DNA of 64,000 nt from Mesorhizobium sp. BR1-1-16 (GTDB lineage Bacteria > Pseudomonadota > Alphaproteobacteria > Rhizobiales > Kaistiaceae). Below, one piece after another: positions 1 to 6,442 of the stretch (within the stretch, counting starts at the first letter, position 1; every line of letters begins with the position of its first letter). The stretch is taken from assembly GCF_020165495.1 (NCBI RefSeq), contig NZ_JAIUIE010000010.1, positions 114,319 to 178,318 of the forward strand. The letters run 5' to 3'. Under the pieces are notes generated by a model that saw only the letters and a list, made by a program, of their open reading frames with translations, was not told the DNA's origin and ran no database searches. The position numbers were made by a program, and so were the translations under genes.

Positions 1-16
1 CGAGGAGGGCGTTCAT
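1..16 (-). CDS. Start of a gene cut by the window edge
   Basis: Only the first five codons (M-N-A-L-L) are inside the window. The ATG at 16-14 overlaps the TGA of the upstream permease gene as ATGA, the same translational coupling seen between the other genes of this operon. By position it is the fourth gene of a ribose-type ABC operon, so a second permease or a catabolic enzyme is likely, but five residues cannot decide it. Confidence 0.5.
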
Positions 17-1029
17 GACAGGCTCCTCCGCGCGGATTTCTCGGCAAGCGAACTGGCCAGCACTGCGATGAGCAGGATCACGCCTGAGACGACAGGCTGC
101 CAGTAGCTCGAGACCGAGAGAACGAAGACGAGATTGCCGATGATCGTCAGGATGAAGGCGCCGACGATGGTTCCGATCATGCCGCCACGACCGCCGAACA
201 GGCTGATGCCGCCGATCACCGCCGCCGCTACCGAGGGCAGGATGTAGTCCTTGCCGATGGTGGGCGAGCCAGTTCCGGTCTGGGTCGTCAGATAAAGCGC
301 CGCCAGCGCCGCGAAGAGGCCCGAAAGCCCGTAGGTCAGGAGGTTGATGCGAAGGATCGAGACGCCCGACAATTCGGCCGAGCGTTGATTGGAGCCGGTG
401 GCGCGGATCTCGATGCCGAGGCGCGTGCCGCGGAACCACACCCAGAAGAGGATCAGGAGCACGAGCAGCCCCACCGAGGACGAGACGCCCAGCAACGAGG
501 CGTTACCGAACGCCATCCAGAAGTCCGGCAACTGGCCGCCATCGGTCGGCAGGATCATCAGCGCGGTGCCGGACAGGATCGACCAGGTGGCGAGCGTGAC
601 GAGAAAAGGCTGCAGCCGCAGCACGGAGATCAGAAGACCGTTGCAGACGCCGATCGCGAACCCGAGCAGCGCGATCATCAATGCGGCGAACGCGACCTGC
701 AGCGGGCTGCCGCCGAACTGGGTGGCAGCGAGGACGGTTCCAAGGCTGATCATGCCGCCGATCGACAGGTCGATGCCGCCGCGCAGCAGCACGATCGTCT
801 GTCCTGTTGCGGCGAGCAGCAGCGTCATTGCGGCCGCCGTGTCGAGGTTGAGTTCCTCGAAGGTGAAGACGCCTTCGCGCAGCGTGCCATAGATGGCGAC
901 GAGCACCGCCAGCATTCCGCAGGCAATGAGGAACGGCGCGCGGTCGATCAGCCAGGTCGAACGGTCGCGCGCGGCGTCGCCGTCGCGCTTGGCCACGGAC
1001 TTGGCCGGGGAGGGAAGCGTCATCGTCAT
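13..1029 (-). CDS. Ribose-type ABC transporter permease (BPD_transp_2 family)
   Basis: Inner-membrane permease of a CUT2 (RbsC-like) sugar importer, 338 aa, normal length for the family. It is strongly hydrophobic, with about eight to ten predicted membrane segments. The family signature GGIDLS is at residues 84-89 and a second glycine-rich motif, GGISLFGG, is near residue 273. Its ATG overlaps the stop of the ATPase gene as ATGA, so the two are translated together and probably dimerise with that ATPase. The sequence shows a transporter for a monosaccharide or similar small polyol/acid; the substrate cannot be read from it. Confidence 0.93.
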   Translation of the reverse strand: MTMTLPSPAKSVAKRDGDAARDRSTWLIDRAPFLIACGMLAVLVAIYGTLREGVFTFEELNLDTAAAMTLLLAATGQTIVLLRGGIDLSIGGMISLGTVLAATQFGGSPLQVAFAALMIALLGFAIGVCNGLLISVLRLQPFLVTLATWSILSGTALMILPTDGGQLPDFWMAFGNASLLGVSSSVGLLVLLILFWVWFRGTRLGIEIRATGSNQRSAELSGVSILRINLLTYGLSGLFAALAALYLTTQTGTGSPTIGKDYILPSVAAAVIGGISLFGGRGGMIGTIVGAFILTIIGNLVFVLSVSSYWQPVVSGVILLIAVLASSLAEKSARRSLS

Positions 1030-2528
1030 GCCGCGCGCGCCTCGACCATCGCTTCGCGGAGAATGCGGTGCTCGGAAATGTCATCGCCCGAAAGGATCGC
1101 GGCGAGCTTGCCGTTACGCAGCACGGCGACCCGGTCCGCGACATTCACGATTTCCGGCAGGTCACTGGAATAGAACAGGATCGCATACCCCTTCGCCGCC
1201 AGGTCCCGCATCAGGCGGAAGATCTCGCCTTTGGTTCCGACGTCGATGCCGCGCGTCGGATCGTAAAGCAGAAGGATTCGCGATTGGGTGAGAAGCATCT
1301 TGCCGAAGATGACCTTCTGCTGGTTGCCGCCGGAAAGCGTTCCGGCCAGTTGGTCTGGCGTTCCCGCCTTGATCTGCAGCGTGCGCAGCTGTTCATCGAC
1401 CAGCGCGCGCTCGCGGCTGCGGCTGAGGAAGCCGAACCGGGTGAATCGCGGCACGACCGACAAGGTTAGGTTCTCGCGAACGCTCTTCGAAAGGAGCAGC
1501 CCATGGCTGCGCCGGTCCTCCGGGACCAGCGCGATGCCGTCGCGACCGACAAGAGCATCGCGCGGGCTGCGGATCGCGACGGGCTTGCCCCAGACCTCGA
1601 TCGCGCCGCGCGACCGGCTGACCCCGAAAAGCGCCTGGAAGAGTTCGCGCTGCCCGTGTCCCTGCAGGCCTGCGACGCCCATGACCTCGCCTTCCTTGAG
1701 GTCCAGGTCGATATCGGCGAGGCGGTCTCCGACCGACAGCCCGCGCAGCTTGAGGGCGGTGCGGTCGGTCGCGGTCGCGATGCGCGGCGGATAGAGGCGG
1801 TCCATGCGCCGGCCCAGCATGTCGGCGATGATCGTTTCGTCGTCAACGGCTGCGGTGTCGTGGGTCGCGACCGTGGCGCCGTTGCGGAAGATGGTGACGC
1901 GCTGCGCGATCTGCCGGATCTCGGCAAGGCGATGCGAGATATAGATGACGAGCTTGCCTTCGGCTGCGAGGTCTTGCGAAAGCTGCAGCAGCCATTCGGT
2001 CTCCCGGGGCGGCAGCGCGGAGGTCGCCTCATCGAGGATGATCACCGATGGATCGCGCGAGAGGGCCTTGGCGATCTCGACGATCTGTCGCTCGGCCAGC
2101 GTCAGCCGCCGCACCTCGCGCGTCGGAGCCGGGGCGGGAATCCGGTAGCGGTCAAACAGAGCAAGGGTGGCCTCGCGTTCCCGGCGCTTGCGGACCGTGC
2201 CGATCGGCGAGAGCGGCTCGCGGCGGAACCAGATGTTCTCGGCGACGGTGAGGTCCGGGACGAGCGACAGTTCCTGGAAGACGGCCGCTATGCCGGCGGC
2301 CTCGGCGGCGCGGGCATTGGCTGGTTGATAGGCCCGGCCTGCAAGATGGAGCGTGCCGCCATTTGGCCTGATGATGCCGGCGAGAATCTGGATGAACGTG
2401 CTTTTGCCGGCGCCGTTCTCGCCGAGAAGCGCATGCACCTCGCCGGCATCGGCGCGAAAGTCGGCTCGCGACAGCGCGACGATGCCGCCATAGCGCTTGC
2501 TGATCCCGACAGCCTCGATCAGTTCCAT
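1026..2528 (-). CDS. Ribose-type ABC transporter ATPase (tandem domains)
   Basis: Cytoplasmic ATPase of an RbsA/MglA-type importer, 500 aa, two fused nucleotide-binding domains. Domain 1 has Walker A GENGAGKST (36-44) and Walker B ending LDEATSAL. Domain 2 has a degenerate Walker A (GLQGHGQRE) but an intact LSGGNQQ signature. The domain 2 Walker B reads LLLYDPT, so the usual DE pair is changed. This asymmetry is common in the family: the site formed by domain 1 Walker motifs and the domain 2 signature stays competent. The gene lies between binding protein and permease genes and overlaps the permease start. Confidence 0.95.
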   Translation of the reverse strand: MELIEAVGISKRYGGIVALSRADFRADAGEVHALLGENGAGKSTFIQILAGIIRPNGGTLHLAGRAYQPANARAAEAAGIAAVFQELSLVPDLTVAENIWFRREPLSPIGTVRKRREREATLALFDRYRIPAPAPTREVRRLTLAERQIVEIAKALSRDPSVIILDEATSALPPRETEWLLQLSQDLAAEGKLVIYISHRLAEIRQIAQRVTIFRNGATVATHDTAAVDDETIIADMLGRRMDRLYPPRIATATDRTALKLRGLSVGDRLADIDLDLKEGEVMGVAGLQGHGQRELFQALFGVSRSRGAIEVWGKPVAIRSPRDALVGRDGIALVPEDRRSHGLLLSKSVRENLTLSVVPRFTRFGFLSRSRERALVDEQLRTLQIKAGTPDQLAGTLSGGNQQKVIFGKMLLTQSRILLLYDPTRGIDVGTKGEIFRLMRDLAAKGYAILFYSSDLPEIVNVADRVAVLRNGKLAAILSGDDISEHRILREAMVEARAA

Positions 2529-2561
2529 CGATCCAACGCCCGTCTACCGCAGGAATGACAG

Positions 2562-2585
2562 GCCCGCGGCGTCGCCGCCGCGGGC
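2562..2585 (-). other. Stem-loop between binding-protein and ATPase genes
   Basis: Perfect 10-bp inverted repeat (GCCCGCGGCG / CGCCGCGGGC) with a 4-base loop, just after the binding-protein stop. No T-run follows on the transcribed strand, so it looks like an mRNA-protecting or partial-termination hairpin. Such hairpins usually let the binding protein be made in excess over the membrane parts. Confidence 0.6.
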
Positions 2586-2604
2586 AGGGTCCGACGCGGT
2601 CGGA

Positions 2605-3666
2605 TCAGGAGCCGGAGGCTTCGGCAGCCGTGATCGTCACCCAGTCGGGCGTGATCGGCAGCGTCAATCCGGGCGGGGCATCGGGGAAGGCGTTCTTGCC
2701 GATCTCGATGACCTGCGTCACCGCGTCGGGATAGAGCTCCGACTTGAACGGGGCGGTCGCCAGGAAGTCGCCATTCACCAGCACGTGGCGTTCGGCCGGC
2801 TTCTTGCCGGTGTCGAGGATGTCCACGGCGAGCTTGATCGCCTCCGACGACAGATAGGCCGGGTTGGAGCCGAGGATGCACTTGGCGCCTTCAGTCTTGG
2901 CGCAGGCCAGCGCAGAGGAGTTGTAGGTGAAGCCGACGACCGGGACGATCGTCCGACCCGCATCCTGCAACGCCTTGATGGCGCCCGAGCCGTAGCCCTG
3001 CGTCAGGATCCCGTCGACTTGCGGATGGGCGGCGAGCAGGCTCGCGACGCCGGCCTGTTCCGGCCCGAGCGCGTATTCGCCGTTGTAGCTGCCGACGACT
3101 TCGATGCCGGGATATTTCTTCAGGACGTCGAGATAGCCCTTCTCGAGCGCGGCCGAGATCGGCGCGCCGGCCAGGCCGCGGTCGACGAAGACCTTGCCCT
3201 TGCCGCCAAGCTGCTGTGCCATCCATTCAGCCATCACGGCAGGGATGCGCTTCCAGTCGGATTCGAGCGCATAGGCGCAGGGTTCGGTCACGACCTGGTC
3301 GAAGCTGATCACGACGATGCCCGCATCGCAGGCCTTCTTGATCGTCGGGTTCAACGCGGTATCCGAGCCGGCGTCGATAAGGATCGCGTCCGGCTTGGAG
3401 CGGATGATGTTGTTCAGCGAGTTGATCTGCGCCTGGACCGTGTTCTCGACATTTTCAATCTTGAGGTCCACGCGGCCTTCGAGCGGCCCTTTGCTGACGG
3501 AGACGTTGGCGACGCGCTCCATCTGCTGGCGCCAGTCATTGCCGACGAAGTTGTTCGACAGATAGATCTTGTACTTCTTGGCCTCGGCCTCGGCATGGCC
3601 GGCGATACCGGCCATCAGGCCGATCGCGGTCGCAGCGAGCGCGACTGTATGCGCAATTTGTCTCAA
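2605..3666 (-). CDS. Ribose-type ABC transporter periplasmic binding protein
   Basis: Type-1 periplasmic sugar-binding protein (Peripla_BP_4 family) that captures substrate for the downstream ATPase and permease. I use a TTG start at 3666 because GGGAGGGAC lies just upstream; the frame stays open to 3792 but that extension has no ribosome site and would mask the signal peptide. The resulting 353 aa begin with L-R-Q and a hydrophobic leader ending GIAGHAEA. The mature protein starts with KKYKIYLSNNFVGNDWR, a typical first strand; a hinge-type segment FVGNDWR also occurs in the binding protein at 39977. The promoter carries a LacI-type and an ATTATAAT operator. Substrate unknown. Confidence 0.9.
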   Translation of the reverse strand: MRQIAHTVALAATAIGLMAGIAGHAEAEAKKYKIYLSNNFVGNDWRQQMERVANVSVSKGPLEGRVDLKIENVENTVQAQINSLNNIIRSKPDAILIDAGSDTALNPTIKKACDAGIVVISFDQVVTEPCAYALESDWKRIPAVMAEWMAQQLGGKGKVFVDRGLAGAPISAALEKGYLDVLKKYPGIEVVGSYNGEYALGPEQAGVASLLAAHPQVDGILTQGYGSGAIKALQDAGRTIVPVVGFTYNSSALACAKTEGAKCILGSNPAYLSSEAIKLAVDILDTGKKPAERHVLVNGDFLATAPFKSELYPDAVTQVIEIGKNAFPDAPPGLTLPITPDWVTITAAEASGS

Positions 3667-3732
3667 GGTCGTCCCTCCCAGAATTGGACACGTTTCCTCG
3701 GATGCATGGTCCGGCGGTATGTTCCACCGTTG

Positions 3733-3747
3733 TGGTAACGTTATCAT
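3733..3747. promoter_or_regulatory. LacI-type operator, copy 1
   Basis: TGGTAACGTTATCAT contains the near-perfect palindrome GGTAACGTTATC with the central CG typical of LacI-family operators. The identical 15-mer occurs at 22710-22724. The only LacI gene in the window is at 15342. Confidence 0.65.
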
Positions 3748-3789
3748 AGTGACTGTCTGGCTGCGCACTGGCAAGCCGTCGGTCATATT

Positions 3790-3813
3790 CATATGCTATT
3801 ATAATCGTATATG
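3790..3813. promoter_or_regulatory. ATTATAAT operator, site A
   Basis: ATTATAAT core at 3798-3805 inside a wider palindrome of form ATATnCnATTATAATnGnATAT. It lies upstream of the leftward binding-protein operon and downstream of the GntR gene. The core contains TATAAT on both strands, so it may overlap a -10 box. Confidence 0.65.
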
Positions 3814-3856
3814 CCTGTCCAGCGAGGCCGGCGGCTCCCGCGGTGGTCTGAAGCCT

Positions 3857-4660
3857 TCAGACGATGTCGTTCGGAGCATCGAAAATCAGGCTGAAATAGT
3901 CGGCCCGGTTCTTGTTGATCGTCAGTTCGACCGGCTCGCCATCCGCCGAGCGATAGACCATTTCCGTGACGAGGATCGGATCGCCGGCCTTGCAGTCGAG
4001 GCTGCGGGCGAGGGGGGCATCGGCGAGTTCGGCACGAACGCTGACGCGGGCGCCGGAGAGCTTGATGCCGAGATGACGCTGCACCGAGCGAAACACCACC
4101 ACATCGTCGAAATCGGAGCGGCGAAGGCGACTGCCGATGGCTACCGGAAAGTAGAATGTGCACTGGCAGGCAGGCTGGTCGCCGACGAAGAGTACGGCGC
4201 GGAGGCAATAGAGGCTTTCGTCCTCCGGAAGGCCGAAGACGGCACTCGCCTGCACCGACTTCTCCTTCCTGTAGCTACGGATCTCGATCCGGCGGTCCTT
4301 GGTCGATTCGGCGATGGCCGCGAGGCTGGAAAAGCCGAAGCTCGCCTTCGAGCGCGGCGTCTGCGCAATCACGACCGCGGGCTTTGCCGCGCGCTTCTTG
4401 ATATAGCCCTCATTCTCAAGCTCGCGCAGCGCCTGGCGCACGGTGATGAGGCTGATGCCGAAGCGCTCGGCGATGTCTGCCTCGCGGGGCAGGGCACTTC
4501 CGGCAACGAGCTGGCCGCCGCGAATGGGTTCGCGCAGCAGGTCGGTCACCTGCCGGTAGAGTGGGCCGTCGTCGCGCGAGAGGATACGGGCCGGCAGCAG
4601 GGTCAACGCCGTACCGTCCATATCCGCCAGGTCGCTGCTCGCCGCCGTTTCGCGTTCCAT
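3857..4660 (-). CDS. GntR-family regulator with UTRA effector domain (HutC subfamily)
   Basis: Transcription regulator, 267 aa from the preferred ATG at 4660, preceded by AAAGAGG; an ATG at 4711 would add 17 residues but has no ribosome site. The N-terminal winged helix (about residues 30-95) carries the GntR pattern PLYRQVTDLLREPI followed by the recognition helix SLITVRQALRELENEGYI. The C-terminal UTRA domain (about 115-255) would bind the inducer, and its end reads EPVELTINKNRADYF. The gene sits between two ATTATAAT operators, at 3798 and 4810, consistent with autoregulation and control of both neighbours. It is the best candidate regulator for the seven-site regulon described in the findings. 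Confidence 0.88.
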   Translation of the reverse strand: MERETAASSDLADMDGTALTLLPARILSRDDGPLYRQVTDLLREPIRGGQLVAGSALPREADIAERFGISLITVRQALRELENEGYIKKRAAKPAVVIAQTPRSKASFGFSSLAAIAESTKDRRIEIRSYRKEKSVQASAVFGLPEDESLYCLRAVLFVGDQPACQCTFYFPVAIGSRLRRSDFDDVVVFRSVQRHLGIKLSGARVSVRAELADAPLARSLDCKAGDPILVTEMVYRSADGEPVELTINKNRADYFSLIFDAPNDIV

Positions 4661-4803
4661 TCCTTCAGCCTCTTTCCGGGCGATGTCTTCACCTCGATCG
4701 CAGCGCTCCACAGCGCAGATACTGCGAATTATTCCAACCGAATCCGATTGGCGACAATAGCCTGCATCGCGCCGGTGCGCTCACGCAGATTGCCATGGTT
4801 CGC

Positions 4804-4822
4804 AGAGAGATTATACTATCAC
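4804..4822. promoter_or_regulatory. ATTATAAT operator, site B (variant)
   Basis: Core ATTATACT at 4810-4817, one mismatch from the consensus, between the divergent GntR and SDR genes. A small hairpin (ACCGCC / GGCGGT, 4834-4849) follows in the SDR leader before its ribosome site. Confidence 0.5.
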
Positions 4823-4861
4823 AATAATAAGAGACCGCCTGGCGGCGGTCCGGGAGGATTC

Positions 4862-5641
4862 ATGCAGACCGATCTTTCGGACAAAGTCGCGTTCGTCACC
4901 GGCGCGGCCAACGGCATCGGCAGCGCTATCGCTCGTCGGCTGGCCGATAACGGTGCCGCGCTGGTGATCGCCGATATCGACATCGCCAATGCCGAGCGCA
5001 TCGCGGCCACCTTGCCCCGCGCCATCGCCTGCCATGTCGATATCCGCGACGAGGCCGCCATTGACAGGGCGGTCGACCGCGCGGTGGAGCGGTTCGGGCA
5101 GATCGACATCCTCGTCAACAATGCCGGCGTGAACACATTCGCGCACCGTGTTGATATCGACGCCTTTCCGACTGAGGAATGGCACCGGATCATCTCGGTT
5201 GACCTCGACGGCCTCTTTCTCGTTTCGCGCAGCGCGCTCAGGCCGATGCTGGCGCGCGGCGAGGGCGGAGCGATCGTCAACATCGCATCGGTCGTCGGTC
5301 TCGCCGCGATGCGGCTGCAGAGTCCATTCGTCGCCGCCAAGGCCGGGATTATTCACCTGACCCGCTCGATGGCGCTGGAACTCGGCGCCAAGGGCATCAG
5401 GACGAATGCGGTCGCGCCCGGGTCGATCATGACCGACGGGACGAAGAAGCTCTTCTACGGCGAAAACGGCCAATTCCACGCCCGCACTCAGGCGTTCATG
5501 GATCATATTCCGCTCGGGCGGCCGGGAACGCTTGATGAAATCGCCGAGGCGGTGCTGTTCCTGGCGGCGCCGGAAAGCCGCTACGTCAACGGCCACATCA
5601 TGACCGTCGATGGCGGCTGGACGGCTGGCTACATGATGTGA
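4862..5641 (+). CDS. Short-chain dehydrogenase-like protein with altered catalytic tetrad
   Basis: Classical SDR fold, 259 aa, starting at the ATG after GGGAGGATTC. The NAD(P) motif TGAANGIG (13-20), NNAG (86-89) and the C-terminal substrate loop and VDGGW ending are present. Two catalytic positions differ: the usual Asn before the fifth helix is Asp114 (SVDLDG) and the catalytic Tyr is Phe156 (SPFVAAK). Ser143 and Lys160 remain. The codon for residue 156 is TTC. The enzyme may be inactive, use other chemistry, or serve as a partner. The C-terminus (VDGGWTAGYM) resembles that of the degenerate SDR at 9018. Transcribed alone from the promoter with operator site B. Confidence 0.88.
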   Translation: MQTDLSDKVAFVTGAANGIGSAIARRLADNGAALVIADIDIANAERIAATLPRAIACHVDIRDEAAIDRAVDRAVERFGQIDILVNNAGVNTFAHRVDIDAFPTEEWHRIISVDLDGLFLVSRSALRPMLARGEGGAIVNIASVVGLAAMRLQSPFVAAKAGIIHLTRSMALELGAKGIRTNAVAPGSIMTDGTKKLFYGENGQFHARTQAFMDHIPLGRPGTLDEIAEAVLFLAAPESRYVNGHIMTVDGGWTAGYMM

Positions 5642-5646
5642 GCGGA

Positions 5647-5672
5647 GACGGGCGATGTGAAGATCGCCCGTC
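5647..5672. terminator. Hairpin between convergent genes
   Basis: Perfect 10-bp inverted repeat (GACGGGCGAT / ATCGCCCGTC) with a 6-base loop, directly after the SDR stop and before the end of the convergent E2-like gene. The T-run is weak (CAGTTT), so termination efficiency is uncertain. It could serve both strands. Confidence 0.55.
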
Positions 5673-5683
5673 CAGCACAGTTT

Positions 5684-6433
5684 CTAGACGAGGAGCCGGA
5701 GCGGCACCGCGAGACAATCGCGAAGCGCGGCGAGGAACTGTGCCGCCGCGGCATCCGTGATCTCTGCCTCGTCGAACACGATCAGCGCCTCGGCTATATC
5801 CGCTTCCGCAACGGCGAGCGTCAGGCGGATCGGCACGTTTGGATCGAGCGCTGCGGTCACGGGCCGGAGCCCATCCTGGCGAATGCGCGACACGATGATG
5901 GAGGCGCCCCGCGCCGCATCCGTCTCGGTGCCGGATCGGAGCGCGGCGATGCGTGAGGGCGCCAGCCCGTCGGCGCGTGGGATGATCGCTTGGACGGCTG
6001 CCGCCTTGTCCCGCCAGTCGATCGTTTCGACCGGCAGGTCGGCAACCCGCAGCGCGCGGCCGATCGCTTTCAGCACGAGATCGTCGATCGTCACATCCGG
6101 CGCCACATCGACGATCGTCGGCAGGAGCGCGCGCAGCAGCGAGAGGTCAAGGCCGGTCGCAAAGCCGGAGATCGACCGCTGGGGCGCGGCTTCCTTCATC
6201 GGCGCAGGTGACACCTGAGCCAGTTCGGCCTGTGAAACGACGGGAGGTGCCGCGGCTGGCGGCTCGGCCGGCGCGGCAACGGCAGCCGGAAGCACCATCG
6301 CCGCGAGGTCGGCGGCGACGATCCGGCCGTTCGGGCCGGAGCCGCGGCGGCCGGCAAGGGAGATGCCGCGCTCACGTGCGAGCCGGCGTGCATAGGGGGA
6401 GGCGGCGATCCGCTCAAAGGCTTGTGCTGACAT
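5684..6433 (-). CDS. E2-like subunit without lipoyl domain or active-site histidine
   Basis: Resembles the C-terminal part of a 2-oxoacid dehydrogenase acyltransferase, 249 aa. Residues about 9-45 form a peripheral-subunit-binding domain (SPYARRLARERGISL, then GSGPNGRI). An Ala/Pro linker and a shortened acyltransferase-like domain follow, ending AAAAQFLAALRDCL. The expected N-terminal lipoyl domain is missing; one is fused to the upstream E1 gene instead. The catalytic HxxxDG motif is replaced by EAEITDA, and the whole protein contains no histidine, so normal transacylation is not expected. It begins 10 bases after the E1 stop in the same operon. It may be a structural core or binding scaffold. 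Confidence 0.82.
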   Translation of the reverse strand: MSAQAFERIAASPYARRLARERGISLAGRRGSGPNGRIVAADLAAMVLPAAVAAPAEPPAAAPPVVSQAELAQVSPAPMKEAAPQRSISGFATGLDLSLLRALLPTIVDVAPDVTIDDLVLKAIGRALRVADLPVETIDWRDKAAAVQAIIPRADGLAPSRIAALRSGTETDAARGASIIVSRIRQDGLRPVTAALDPNVPIRLTLAVAEADIAEALIVFDEAEITDAAAAQFLAALRDCLAVPLRLLV

Positions 6434-6442
6434 CGGCGCCGC

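Noticed and set aside
1503..2558. Long plus-strand frame opposite the first ATPase gene
   Set aside because: Antisense shadow rich in Arg, Gly and Asp, with no family motifs; the minus-strand ATPase is unambiguous.
3569..4861. Upstream extension of the SDR at 4862 as one 690-aa protein
   Set aside because: The extension crosses the GntR gene on the opposite strand, has no ribosome site, and the SDR starts cleanly after GGGAGGATTC.
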